NCBI RefSeq assembly: GCF_002095395.1
Contig: NZ_MJEI01000087.1
Span: 1 to 64,000, forward strand
Reading direction: 5' to 3'
From: Williamsia sp. 1135
GTDB lineage: Bacteria > Actinomycetota > Actinomycetes > Mycobacteriales > Mycobacteriaceae
Length of the DNA: 64,000 nucleotides
In this document: piece by piece, positions 40,423 to 49,029 of the stretch
Layout of the letters: the number at the start of each line of letters is the position of its first letter
Position numbering within the stretch: position 1 is the stretch's first letter
Notes under the pieces: model-generated
Databases searched by the model: none
Seen by the model: only the letters and a program-made list of their open reading frames with translations
What the model was told of the DNA's origin: nothing
Translations under genes and position numbers: made by a program

Positions 40423-40626
40423 CGCTTGGCCTTCCTTCTAGCAATCGGTAGCGCGTGGTCGGCGGGTACCCAGGGTGCCTCGTCGGCCCCAGTCCGCACC
40501 CGAACTAGCTAAGAGTGTCTCAGCAATGACCCTCGGGAGCCAATACGGCCAGGCACCAGTTTGGTGACCTTTGAGATCAGGAGACTGGTGTCTGGCCGCG
40601 GTGGTGAGTGGCGGTGCGCCGGTGCG

Positions 40627-40959
40627 CTACTTGCCGAGAACTCCGTCGAGTTCGCGGAGAAGTGCTGCCTTGCCCTTGGCGCCGACGATAGTCTTGGTCG
40701 GTTTGCCGTCTTCGAACAGGATCATGGTCGGGATCGACATGATCTGGAAATCCCTTGCGACGTTGGGGTTCTGGTCCACGTCGAGCTTCGCGATGGTGAG
40801 CTTTTCGGAGTTCTCACCAGCGATCTCCTCGAGGACGGGGGCGACCATCTTGCAGGGTCCACACCAGGTTGCCCAGAAGTCGACCAGGACCGGTTTGCCG
40901 GCTCCCAGCACCTCTTCTTTGAACGTGGCGTCGGTGACGGCGACGGTGTTGTCTCCCAT
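40627..40959 (-). CDS. trxA: thioredoxin
   Basis: Small dithiol reductase, 110 aa, with active site [13 protein letters not shown] and the cis-proline segment [12 protein letters not shown] at 40959 has AGGAG at about 8 bases upstream. It lies 64 bp downstream of trxB in the same direction, the usual reductase-thioredoxin operon. The 204 bp between it and cwlM hold no gene. Confidence 0.97.
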   Translation of the reverse strand: MGDNTVAVTDATFKEEVLGAGKPVLVDFWATWCGPCKMVAPVLEEIAGENSEKLTIAKLDVDQNPNVARDFQIMSIPTMILFEDGKPTKTIVGAKGKAALLRELDGVLGK

Positions 40960-41023
40960 TTTTGTTCTCCTTTTCACACGTGGTCGAGGTCCGTTCGGAT
41001 GAACGGAAGTGGGTGGTTCGGGG

Positions 41024-42010
41024 TCAGACCTGCACGCCGGCGGCCTCGGGCACCTCGGCGGGCGCGATGTCGGCTTGATCGGCGAGCCAGCGCTCGGCGT
41101 CGATCGCAGCCGCACATCCGGAGCCGGCCGCGGTGATGGCCTGACGGTAGGTGTGGTCGACCAGGTCCCCAGACGCGAAAACGCCTGGCAGCGAGGTGTA
41201 CGTGCTGCGTCCCTGCACCCTCACGTAGCCCTCGGAATCAAGGTCGACCTGGCCCTTGACCAGGGCGCTGCGTGGGTCATGGCCGATCGCGACGAACATG
41301 CCGGTCACATCGATGGTCGACGTGGCGCCGGTGACGGTGTCGACGAGCTCGAGACCGGTGACCGAAGTCTCCCCCAGCACCTTGCCGATGGTGGCGTTGG
41401 TGACGAAACGGATCTTGTCGTTGGCGCGGGCGCGCTCGAGCATGATCTTCGAGGCCCGGAACTCTTCGCGCCGGTGGATGACGGTGACGCTACGGGCGAA
41501 CTTCGTCAGGAAGGTCGCCTCCTCCATCGCGGAGTCGCCGCCGCCGATGACGGCGATGTCCTGATCGCGGAAGAAGAAGCCATCACAGGTTGCACAGGCC
41601 GACACACCGCGGCCCAGCAGGTCCTGCTCCCCCGGGATGTCGAGGTAACGAGCTGCGGCGCCCATCGCGAGGATGACGGACTTCGCGCGGAAGGTCTCGC
41701 CGCCGGCGTCCACCTCTTTGATCTCACCGGAGAGCCGGACCGCGTCCACGTCGTCCATGCGCAGGTCGGCACCGAAACGGATCGCCTGCTCGCGCATTTC
41801 TTCCATCAGTTCAGGGCCCTGGATTCCCTTCTGGAACCCGGGAAAGTTCTCCACCTCGGTCGTGGTCATCAACGCCCCACCGAACTGGGTGCCCTCGAAG
41901 ACAACAGGCGACAGCTCGGCGCGTGCCGCGTAGACGGCGGCGGTGTATCCGGCCGGTCCCGATCCGACGATGATGACGTCGTGGACGGTGTCGGTTCCTG
42001 GTGCGCTCAT
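41024..42010 (-). CDS. trxB: thioredoxin reductase
   Basis: FAD enzyme that reduces thioredoxin with NADPH. The 328-aa protein has the FAD-binding [18 protein letters not shown], redox-active Cys pair in [16 protein letters not shown]-binding [12 protein letters not shown] and the C-terminal [23 protein letters not shown] at 42010. A SigH-type promoter motif lies about 110 bp upstream. Confidence 0.97.
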   Translation of the reverse strand: MSAPGTDTVHDVIIVGSGPAGYTAAVYAARAELSPVVFEGTQFGGALMTTTEVENFPGFQKGIQGPELMEEMREQAIRFGADLRMDDVDAVRLSGEIKEVDAGGETFRAKSVILAMGAAARYLDIPGEQDLLGRGVSACATCDGFFFRDQDIAVIGGGDSAMEEATFLTKFARSVTVIHRREEFRASKIMLERARANDKIRFVTNATIGKVLGETSVTGLELVDTVTGATSTIDVTGMFVAIGHDPRSALVKGQVDLDSEGYVRVQGRSTYTSLPGVFASGDLVDHTYRQAITAAGSGCAAAIDAERWLADQADIAPAEVPEAAGVQV

Positions 42011-42118
42011 CGGTGCTCCACTTTCCTATCTGGGTATTCTGGCCTGGGCTTTTGTGCCGCGAGCAGATGATCCGGGGTCGGCATCTGGTCTGGTCGTGTC
42101 TGATTCTCTACCCGCGAT

Positions 42119-42150
42119 GGATAACACCAGCGTAAGGGGATCTGTTCCCG
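42119..42150 (-). promoter_or_regulatory. SigH/SigR-type promoter motif for trxB
   Basis: On the minus strand GGGAAC (42149-42144) is followed 18 bp later by GTTATC (42125-42120), fitting the GGAA-N(18-20)-GTT pattern of actinobacterial oxidative-stress sigma factors, which control trxB in M. tuberculosis and Streptomyces. It lies 110 bp before the trxB start. Confidence 0.55.
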
Positions 42151-42246
42151 CACCACAGTGTGGCGGCGGAACACTGTGGCAGCAGAACACCGGGGCGGCG
42201 GCTGACGCTGTGGATGCACTCAGCTGCGTCAGGCACCATGGAGTGC

Positions 42247-43176
42247 ATGTCTTCGACGTCCCTGCGCCGGCTTGGCGCTCCACGCGCGATGTCCGCGACC
42301 GGCGGGTGGGTGCGATCACTGGTGTGGTCGGCACTGCTGGTGGCGCTGATGGCCGGCGTCTACCTGATCGCGGTCCAGACGCCCTGGGGGCAAAACCTGG
42401 ACCAGCGGGCCTTTCTGACCTTGAGAGGTACCGGAGCCACCGCGGACGTCCCGCACGTCGTCGGCCTGGGCTCGGTGACCGACGTTCGACTCTGGTTGGT
42501 CTCGATCGTGGCCATCGTCGGACTCGGACTCTGGGCCGGACGCCGACTGAGTATCGTCCCGCTGCTGGCCCTTCCGGTCGTCGCGATCTTGATCACCCAA
42601 TTCTTGCGAGACGAACTGCTGACCCGGGCGGACTTCGATGGATTCTCTTGGGCCACGAACACCTTCCCCAGCGGGCACGCCGCTGCAGCCGCGGGGTGTG
42701 TTGCGGCGATCGTGCGCGCCGCGCCGCGCCGGATCGCTCCGTTGCTGGCCGTGGCCGGGGTGGGGTGGCTGACGCTGGTGAGCCAAGACCTGATGGTGTG
42801 GGGATGGCACCGGCCGAGCGACCTGCTGGGCTCGATTCTGTTGGCCGCCGCACTGATGCACCTGGTGCCGGGAGCCGCGGACGGGGCGGGCAGGGGTGCG
42901 ACGATGCGGAGTCGGGCATTGACCGCCGCGCTGACGGCATCGGCAGCCGCTGTCGGTCCCCTGCTGTGGGCGGTCGCCACCGATCATCTCGCCGTGGCGC
43001 CCGTCGGTCTCGTGGCCGCTGTGGCGATGGCCTCACTGATTGCCGATGGTGGTCCGGCTGATGGTCGCAGGGTTTCCCGTATCGCACGCGGCACCGACCA
43101 CGAGCGCGTCGAACCGTCCGATCGTGCCCGTGGCCAGCAATATCACCGTGGACGGCTCACCGCCGGTATCGAGTGA
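42247..43176 (+). CDS. PAP2-superfamily phosphatase, membrane-bound
   Basis: A 309-aa protein with about six to eight membrane helices. The PAP2 lipid-phosphatase motifs are present: TNTFPSGHAAAAAG (signature SGH) and WGWHRPSDLLGS (SRxxxxxHxxxD region), although the first K-x6-R-P motif is weak. Likely acts on a lipid phosphate or pyrophosphate outside the membrane. ATG at 42247 is chosen; ATG at 42238 is possible. Its last 144 bp overlap the convergent anti-sigma factor gene, and the tail after about residue 258 is hydrophilic and atypical, so a natural read-through or shifted frame is possible. Confidence 0.78.
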   Translation: MSSTSLRRLGAPRAMSATGGWVRSLVWSALLVALMAGVYLIAVQTPWGQNLDQRAFLTLRGTGATADVPHVVGLGSVTDVRLWLVSIVAIVGLGLWAGRRLSIVPLLALPVVAILITQFLRDELLTRADFDGFSWATNTFPSGHAAAAAGCVAAIVRAAPRRIAPLLAVAGVGWLTLVSQDLMVWGWHRPSDLLGSILLAAALMHLVPGAADGAGRGATMRSRALTAALTASAAAVGPLLWAVATDHLAVAPVGLVAAVAMASLIADGGPADGRRVSRIARGTDHERVEPSDRARGQQYHRGRLTAGIE

Positions 43177-43806
43177 CCCGATCCCGAGAACCGTCGCGCT
43201 CGATGCGATGCCGTTTGCGGCCAGACATCGATCACGCGCCGCGACATCGGGAAATGCAGCGGTGTCGGTGCGACCGAGCGCTGCGAGCAGAGTGGCCTCC
43301 GCCGGCGCTTCGACACTCGTGGGATTCGGCCCGCCGTCGGCGAGTGCCGGCTCCGCCGAACCACCGGTGAATGCGAAGGTGGTGGCCACGGCGATGCCTG
43401 CGACCGCAGCGGCCGCGGCGAGACCGACCAGCGCACCGGAATGTCTGCGCCACAGAGGTATCGGCGTGGCCGCAGGTGGTGTCGAAGCCATCGGGGTCCG
43501 CGCCGATCCTTGGTCGCGCAACGAGCGCAGGGTCGCGTCCAGGGTGGCCTGCGCGTAATCCGGCAGTGGCTCGGAGACCGCGGAACCCTCGCGGAGCTGA
43601 CCCGTTGTGGTCTCGAGCGCCCTCCAGATCGCCATGGAGTCGGGATCGGCCAGCACCCGAGGACGTAGTTGCTCGGCGATGTCGTCGGGATAGACGCCGG
43701 CATGCAGATCGGCCACGACGTCGACGGAATAGGGAGGTTCGGGCAGTTCCCGAGGCGGGTGACCCCGACTTCCGATACCGAACATCGTCGCCAGCTCCAG
43801 TTCCAT
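43033..43806 (-). CDS. rsmA: membrane anti-sigma factor (RsmA-like, for SigM)
   Basis: A 257-aa protein with a cytoplasmic N-terminal part (VVADLHAGVYPDDIAEQLRP; about residues 25-90), one membrane helix (about 122-146, SGALVGLAAAAAVAGIAVAT) and an extracytoplasmic domain. In M. tuberculosis the anti-SigM gene Rv3912 follows sigM directly; here a DNA glycosylase gene lies between them. The match is by position and architecture; no HxxxCxxC zinc motif is visible. ATG at 43806. Confidence 0.75.
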   Translation of the reverse strand: MELELATMFGIGSRGHPPRELPEPPYSVDVVADLHAGVYPDDIAEQLRPRVLADPDSMAIWRALETTTGQLREGSAVSEPLPDYAQATLDATLRSLRDQGSARTPMASTPPAATPIPLWRRHSGALVGLAAAAAVAGIAVATTFAFTGGSAEPALADGGPNPTSVEAPAEATLLAALGRTDTAAFPDVAARDRCLAANGIASSATVLGIGSLDTGGEPSTVILLATGTIGRFDALVVGAACDTGNPATISRTTIGNQ

Positions 43807-43877
43807 CGTCTTTGTTGTTCCCAGCTAGGACGCCGTGGTGTGGCGGTTGGTTCCCGGGTTTCCCGGCCAGAGTTTTC

Positions 43878-44441
43878 TCAAACGACTCCCGCGGCGACTG
43901 CTGCCTCGCGATAGGCCGTCGCGAGGGTGTCGACGGTGTGGTGGGCATTCAGTCCGCTGGGGTTCGGTACCACCCAGACCTCGGCGTTGCCGAACCTCCG
44001 CTCCTGGAGGCCGGCGACGGCCTTCTTCTCACCGAAAGCCGTGCGGTAGGCGGTGATCCCGGCGACGGCGACGACCTTCGGGGCTGTGCGCTCGACGGTC
44101 GACACCAGGGCGTCGGCGCCCTCGCGGAACTCGTCTGCGGACAACTCGTCGGCGCGAGCCGTTGCCCGGCGGACCATGTTCGTGATCCCCACTCCCCTTT
44201 CCAGCAAGAGGTCGCGGTCGGCGGGTTTCATACCGGCGGATGCATCGATGACCCGATCGACGATGCCGGCCCGGTACAGCGCCGGGTAGAACCGATTGCC
44301 GGGCCGGGCGAAGTGCGCACCGGTCGCCGCGGTCCACAGGCCGGGGTTGATTCCCACGAACAGCAGCCGGCAGCCCGGTCCGATCAGATCGCTGATCTCG
44401 ACATCTCGGAACGTCTCGAGTTCGGCCCGGGTGAAACCCAT
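43878..44441 (-). CDS. mug: Mug/TDG-type G:T/U mismatch DNA glycosylase
   Basis: Removes uracil or thymine mispaired with guanine. The 187-aa protein has the family motifs LLFVGINPGL (about residues 26-35, Asn of GINPG) and VPNPSGLNAHHT near the C-terminus, plus HFARPGNRFYPAL. Its place between sigM and the anti-sigma gene is unusual; it lies 80 bp after sigM and 71 bp before the anti-sigma gene, all on the same strand, so it is probably in the SigM operon. Confidence 0.92.
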   Translation of the reverse strand: MGFTRAELETFRDVEISDLIGPGCRLLFVGINPGLWTAATGAHFARPGNRFYPALYRAGIVDRVIDASAGMKPADRDLLLERGVGITNMVRRATARADELSADEFREGADALVSTVERTAPKVVAVAGITAYRTAFGEKKAVAGLQERRFGNAEVWVVPNPSGLNAHHTVDTLATAYREAAVAAGVV

Positions 44442-44521
44442 TGTTCCAGTAGACCCGATGATGGGTTGTTTTGGCCAACAAACCCCCAGGTGACCGCCGC
44501 CAAATCAACCCATTATCGGAT

Positions 44522-45112
44522 TCAGGTGGTCGGTTCGTCCGCTGTATCGCGCAGATGGCCGAGTACCACAGCGAGTTTCGCGCGCCCGCGGGCACATCTA
44601 CTCTTGATCGTCCCGCTGGGGACGCCGAGCAGGGCCGCGGCCTCGGCAACCGAATAACCTTCGATGTCCACTGCCACAATGGCATCGCGCTGTTCAGGTG
44701 GAAGGGTGTCGAGAGCGCGGCCGATCGACATCGACAGATCGACGTCGCCGTGGTGGTCTCGCGGATCGGCGTACTGGCCGACATCGAACTCCGGCAGCGG
44801 CACCGTGAGCCGAGACTTGTTGCGCCGGATACGATCCAGGCTCGCGTTGACAACGATGCGGTGCAGCCAGGAACTGACCTTGGAGTCGGCGCGGAAGCGG
44901 TGAGCCATGCAATGGGCGTTGAGGAGTGCGTCCTGCAGGGCGTCGGCTGCGTCCTCACCGGTATGCGAGGTCCGCCGGGCGACGGCCCACAAATGGCCCT
45001 GATGGCGGGCGATCAGGATGCCGAACGCATCACGATCCCCCGCCACATGCGCAGACAACAATTCTTCATCGGTACGCGAATCATCCCCACCGACCTTCCC
45101 CCACTCGGCCAT
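44522..45112 (-). CDS. sigM: ECF RNA polymerase sigma factor SigM
   Basis: A 196-aa group 4 sigma factor. Region 2 (about residues 25-95) has DAFGILIARHQGHLWAVARR and DAADALQDALLNAH; region 4 (about 130-185) has LPPEQRDAIVAVDIEGYSVA and VPSGTIKSRCARGRAKL. Synteny with murJ and the trx genes identifies it as SigM, which in mycobacteria controls ESX and surface-protein genes. ATG at 45112; divergent from the Stealth gene. Confidence 0.9.
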   Translation of the reverse strand: MAEWGKVGGDDSRTDEELLSAHVAGDRDAFGILIARHQGHLWAVARRTSHTGEDAADALQDALLNAHCMAHRFRADSKVSSWLHRIVVNASLDRIRRNKSRLTVPLPEFDVGQYADPRDHHGDVDLSMSIGRALDTLPPEQRDAIVAVDIEGYSVAEAAALLGVPSGTIKSRCARGRAKLAVVLGHLRDTADEPTT

Positions 45113-45183
45113 GGATGGAGACTAATCGACGGTTATGTCTCGCGCGAGGGGGAACTGCAAAGCATCTGTTTGATGGACAACAG

Positions 45184-45241
45184 GTCCCCGGCACTACACT
45201 GAGCTGATCCCGGGGACTTCTCGGCCGTTCGCCGTCCCCGG
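45184..45241. promoter_or_regulatory. repeated GTCCCCGG half-sites in the sigM/Stealth divergent region
   Basis: GTCCCCGG occurs at 45184-45191 and 45234-45241, and its complement CCGGGGAC at 45210-45217; centres are 26 and 24 bp apart. The last two form an 8-bp inverted repeat with a 16-bp spacer. Possible operators for a regulator of the divergent promoters; the regulator is unknown. Confidence 0.4.
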
Positions 45242-45257
45242 AAGGATTCACACCACT

Positions 45258-46850
45258 TTGTCGTCTGCGCCGCACGAGATCTATCTGCTTCCGCCGGAAC
45301 CCTCCCGTCACGAGACCGTTCTGCAGGAATCGGCCGCGTCGGTGGCCCGGCTCAGTGAGCGCTCCGATGTGGTCGGGTTCGAGGGCAGGTATGCGCTGAA
45401 GATCACGTCGACGACGCCACATGGCGCGATGGTCGAGGATCTGTTGTTCATCCGCGCGGTGCTGGACACGGCCGACATCGAATATCTGCTGGTCCGGGGC
45501 AATGACGAACGCCCGGTCATCGCGATCGCGTGGACCGATCGCGCTGCCCTCAAGGCAGCGCTCGTCGACGCCTGCATTCGCGAACCGTTCTACTCGAAGA
45601 CCGTGGATGCCGAGCGCGGGAAGGCCGTGCTGGTGGGCGACGGATTGCTCTCGGTATCACCCAAGGCCCGGATCTTCCGGCTCTACCGGCCGCGGGTCGA
45701 GCCGACCAGTGGCCTGAACTACGGAGCAGCGACAGGTGTGCAGATCGAACTGTGGTCGTTCGACGACACCGACATCGTGCTGCCCATCGAGAACTCGCTG
45801 ACCCGGCGTACCGTCCGCCGCGACGAAGCGGTGCGAGGCACGGTCGAGCGTTTCGGGAAGACCTGGCCGTCGATCGAGAACATGTTCGCCGGACACGCAT
45901 CCGACATCGGTTTCGAGATCGACCTGGTGTTCTCCTGGGTCGACGGTTCGTCGGCCGAGTTCCAGGCGCAGCGTGCGAAGCGGATGAAGAATTACGTTGT
46001 CGGTGAGGGAGATACCTCAGCGGCTCGCTTTCGCCAGATCGACGAGCTCAAGTACGCGTTGCGGTCGGTCCACATGTACGCGCCCTGGATACGGCGGATC
46101 TTCGTCGCCACCGACTCGCCGCGGCCGGCGTGGCTTGCCGATGACCCGCGGGTGACCTTCATGGCCAGTGAGGACTTCTTCGCCGACACCTCGGTGTTGC
46201 CGACGCACAACTCGCAGGCCGTCGAAAGCCAATTGCACCACATCCCAGGGCTTTCCGAGCACTTCCTGTATTCGAACGACGACATGTTCTTCGGCCGTCC
46301 GGTCGGGCCGCAGATGTTCTTCTCCCCGGGGGGCATCAGTATGTTCATCGAAGCCGACACCCGAATCGGGTTGGGGTACAGCGATACCGACCGCAGCGGC
46401 TTCGAAAATGCAGCGCGCGTGAACCGGCGTCTGCTGCAGGAACGGTTCGGGCTCATGACGACCCGTCACCTCGAACACGCCGCCACCCCGCTGCGGAAGA
46501 GCGTGATGGCCGAGATGGAGCGTGAGTTCCCCGAAGAGTTCGCGGCCACCGCTGCAAGCGTGTTCCGGGCCAGCACCAACATCTCGGTCACCAACTCGCT
46601 GTACCACTACTACGCGTTGATGAGCGGCCGAGCGGTGGTGCAGAAGGACGCAAAGGTCAAGTACATCGACACCACCGGGTATGCGGGTCTCAAGGCGATG
46701 GAGAAGATGCTGCCCAAGAGGGCCGTGGACTTCTTCTGCCTCAATGACGGAAGCTTCCCCGAGGTCGACCTCGAACTCCGGACCAAAGTGGTCACCGAGT
46801 TCTTGGACCGCTACTTCCCGATCGTCGCCCCTTGGGAGACGACGACGTAG
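45258..46850 (+). CDS. Stealth-family (CpsY-like) sugar-phosphate transferase
   Basis: A 530-aa predicted hexose-1-phosphoryltransferase, likely adding phosphosugars to a surface polysaccharide. An N-terminal domain of about 215 residues is followed by the Stealth conserved regions: CR1 FEIDLVFSWVDGSS (about 220), CR2 RFRQIDELKYALRSVHMYAP and HHIPGLSEHFLYSNDDMFFG, CR3 around the ATPLRKSVMAEME segment, and CR4 with VDFFCLND. No signal peptide. The start is TTG at 45258 with GGAAGGA about 12 bases upstream, which makes the exact start less certain. Converges on the phosphodiesterase gene with a 6-bp gap. Confidence 0.87.
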   Translation: MSSAPHEIYLLPPEPSRHETVLQESAASVARLSERSDVVGFEGRYALKITSTTPHGAMVEDLLFIRAVLDTADIEYLLVRGNDERPVIAIAWTDRAALKAALVDACIREPFYSKTVDAERGKAVLVGDGLLSVSPKARIFRLYRPRVEPTSGLNYGAATGVQIELWSFDDTDIVLPIENSLTRRTVRRDEAVRGTVERFGKTWPSIENMFAGHASDIGFEIDLVFSWVDGSSAEFQAQRAKRMKNYVVGEGDTSAARFRQIDELKYALRSVHMYAPWIRRIFVATDSPRPAWLADDPRVTFMASEDFFADTSVLPTHNSQAVESQLHHIPGLSEHFLYSNDDMFFGRPVGPQMFFSPGGISMFIEADTRIGLGYSDTDRSGFENAARVNRRLLQERFGLMTTRHLEHAATPLRKSVMAEMEREFPEEFAATAASVFRASTNISVTNSLYHYYALMSGRAVVQKDAKVKYIDTTGYAGLKAMEKMLPKRAVDFFCLNDGSFPEVDLELRTKVVTEFLDRYFPIVAPWETTT

Positions 46851-46856
46851 CCAGGG

Positions 46857-47768
46857 TCAGACGCGGGTGCTCGCGCGTCGGCGGGTGCTGTCGGCGATGT
46901 AGACACCGGCCTCGGTGAGCCGCGCCGCGGTCTGCTCGGGCGAGACGTATTCCCCCACCGTGTCGAACGTGCCGATGGGTACGGCCGAGTGCACGACGGT
47001 GTCGTCGTAGACGTGGATGAGGTTGTAACCCTGACCCCCGTCACGGCCACGCATCGCACCGGTGGGCACGTTGAGGTCCTGGTTGTAGCACGTCGCCGCC
47101 GCCACCGAGACCGGTATGCCCGCAAAGGTGGCTGTCGTCGAATAGTGCAGGTGCCCGGCGATGATCGCCCGGACATCGGTGCCGCGCAACACATCTGCGA
47201 GCCGGTGCTGGTCGCGTAGTTCGACGACGACCGCCAGGTCCAGCACGCAGGGGACCGGCGGATGGTGCATCGCCAGGATGGTGCCCTGCTCGGCCGGGGT
47301 CGCCAGCACCCCCGTGAGCCAGTCGAGCTGGGCATCGGTGAGTTCGCCGTGGTGTTTGCCGGGCACCGTCGAATCGAGGTTGACGATCCGGAGTCCGTCC
47401 ACGTCATGGATGCGATCGATCGGCGCGGTCCCGGGCTCTTCCCGGAGTAATTCGACCCGGAAGCTCGCGCGGTCGTCGTGATTACCCATGGCCCAGATCA
47501 ACTCGGCGTCCAGGGCGGCTGCCACGGGCTCGACCATGGTCCGCAGCGTCTGGTACGCCGTCGGGTCGCCCTGGTCGGTGAGGTCACCGGTGAACACCAT
47601 CGCATCGATGTCGACGCCCGACCCGGTGAGCTCGGCGAGGATCTGCCGCAGGCGGGCGGTGCTGTCGACGCCGCCGTAGAGGTTCTCGTCGCCGATGATC
47701 AGATGTGTGTCACTGACGTGGACGATGCAATGATTCGGCCGGGGATACTCGGCTCTGCGGACAGTCAT
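46857..47768 (-). CDS. cpdA: Rv0805-like class III 3',5'-cyclic-nucleotide phosphodiesterase
   Basis: Binuclear metallophosphoesterase, 303 aa. The metal-binding motifs are in order: [26 protein letters not shown] and AGHLHYS. The sequence follows Rv0805 of M. tuberculosis closely (ISDTHL start, [15 protein letters not shown] here), whose product hydrolyses cAMP and also 2',3'-cyclic nucleotides. In M. tuberculosis the gene lies elsewhere, so it has moved relative to sigM and murJ. ATG at 47768 is divergent from the NUDIX gene. Confidence 0.9.
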   Translation of the reverse strand: MTVRRAEYPRPNHCIVHVSDTHLIIGDENLYGGVDSTARLRQILAELTGSGVDIDAMVFTGDLTDQGDPTAYQTLRTMVEPVAAALDAELIWAMGNHDDRASFRVELLREEPGTAPIDRIHDVDGLRIVNLDSTVPGKHHGELTDAQLDWLTGVLATPAEQGTILAMHHPPVPCVLDLAVVVELRDQHRLADVLRGTDVRAIIAGHLHYSTTATFAGIPVSVAAATCYNQDLNVPTGAMRGRDGGQGYNLIHVYDDTVVHSAVPIGTFDTVGEYVSPEQTAARLTEAGVYIADSTRRRASTRV

Positions 47769-47968
47769 CGCACTCTCGTTTCCCAATTGGACGTGCCTGC
47801 AATACCGGCGATTGCCGCCACTCACACTAGCCAAACACACTGAGGATGCCCTGATGGGTACATACCTGGGTTCGCGGTGTGAACAGTGGGCCACCGGCAG
47901 GGTGCGCGCGGCGCCCGATGCACTCTGGCAGGGTGGTACGCGGTGTGCGTGCGCGGGAGAGGTGGCCA

Positions 47969-48415
47969 ATGGATCGTCGACGGCGAGAAGCCGCTCGCAT
48001 CGTCCTCATCGACGAAGCCGGCCGAACCCTGCTCTTCCGAGGTCTCGACCCCACCGATCCGGCCGCGGGGTCGTGGTGGTTCACCCCTGGCGGCGGTCGA
48101 GAGGGTGACGAGACGCAGGAACAGACCGCGCGCCGCGAGGTGCTGGAGGAGACGGGATTCGAGGTCGGGCACATGTCGGGTCCGGTGCTGCACCGTGAGT
48201 TCGACATCATGTTCGTCGGCGAGCCGATCCATCAGTCGGAGGTCTACTTCATCGCGCACGTGCCCGCATTCGAGCCACGGTCGGCCGGGTGGACGGACTT
48301 GGAGCGCACGTCATTTCTCGACCACCGATGGTGGAGTCCCGAAGAGATCGAGGCCAGCACCGAGTTCATCTACCCGGTCAACCTCGCGGAACTGGTCCGG
48401 CGACACCGCGTTTAA
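47969..48415 (+). CDS. NUDIX hydrolase
   Basis: A 148-aa single-domain NUDIX protein. The Nudix box is clear: [20 protein letters not shown] followed by ETGF. The surrounding sheet ([20 protein letters not shown]) is typical. Substrate unknown. ATG at 47969 follows GGGAGAGG. Its last four bases overlap the convergent tag gene. A 200-bp divergent region separates it from the phosphodiesterase. Confidence 0.9.
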   Translation: MDRRRREAARIVLIDEAGRTLLFRGLDPTDPAAGSWWFTPGGGREGDETQEQTARREVLEETGFEVGHMSGPVLHREFDIMFVGEPIHQSEVYFIAHVPAFEPRSAGWTDLERTSFLDHRWWSPEEIEASTEFIYPVNLAELVRRHRV

Positions 48416-49029
48416 CCATTCCAGACCCCGGAACTGCCACGCCGGAACGACGACATGAGGTGCGTGTCGACGATTCCGATCGCCTCCATCAGGGCATACA
48501 TCGTGGTCGGCCCGACGAACCGGAAACCGATTTTTCGCAGTGCCTTCGACATTGCGACCGATTCGGGAGAGCTGGTGGGTACGTCCCCGATCGACTCCGG
48601 TCGCGGCGTCTGCTGCGGCCTGAACGACCACAGGAAGTCGACCAGCCCACCGCCGGCCCGCAGCTGCTGGGTGGCGCGCGCGTTGCCGACGGCGGCCTCG
48701 ATCTTCCCGCGGTGCCGGATGATCCGGGCATCGGTCAACAGGGTGTCGATCTCCGCATCGCCGAAGGCGGCAACGGTGTCCACGTCGAAGTCGCGGAACA
48801 CCTCACGGAAAGCGGGGCGCTTGCGCAGGATGGTCGCCCACGACAGACCGGCCTGAAAGCCTTCGAGCACGAGGCGTTCGAAGTGGGCGTTCTCGCCGGA
48901 CACCGACATACCCCACTCGGTGTCGTAGTAGTCGCGCATCAATCCCGGCTGCGCCGCCCACACCGGACGGATGAGTCCGTCCTCGCACAGCATCGCGCCC
49001 TCGGGGAGATCGTCGGCGGACCGTGCCAT
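48412..49029 (-). CDS. tag: DNA-3-methyladenine glycosylase I
   Basis: Base-excision enzyme removing 3-methyladenine. The 205-aa protein has the Tag motifs: YYDTEWGMSVSGENAHFERL, LEGFQAGLSWATILRKRPAF, FVGPTTMYALMEAIGIVDTH. ATG at 49029 shares one base with the murJ stop, so it ends the four-gene NUDIX-DUF6049-murJ-tag operon. Confidence 0.93.
   Translation of the reverse strand: MARSADDLPEGAMLCEDGLIRPVWAAQPGLMRDYYDTEWGMSVSGENAHFERLVLEGFQAGLSWATILRKRPAFREVFRDFDVDTVAAFGDAEIDTLLTDARIIRHRGKIEAAVGNARATQQLRAGGGLVDFLWSFRPQQTPRPESIGDVPTSSPESVAMSKALRKIGFRFVGPTTMYALMEAIGIVDTHLMSSFRRGSSGVWNG

Noticed and set aside
45118-45200. SigM autoregulatory promoter upstream of sigM
   Set aside because: GGGAC- and GGAAC-like hexamers occur, but none has a convincing ECF -10 at proper spacing.
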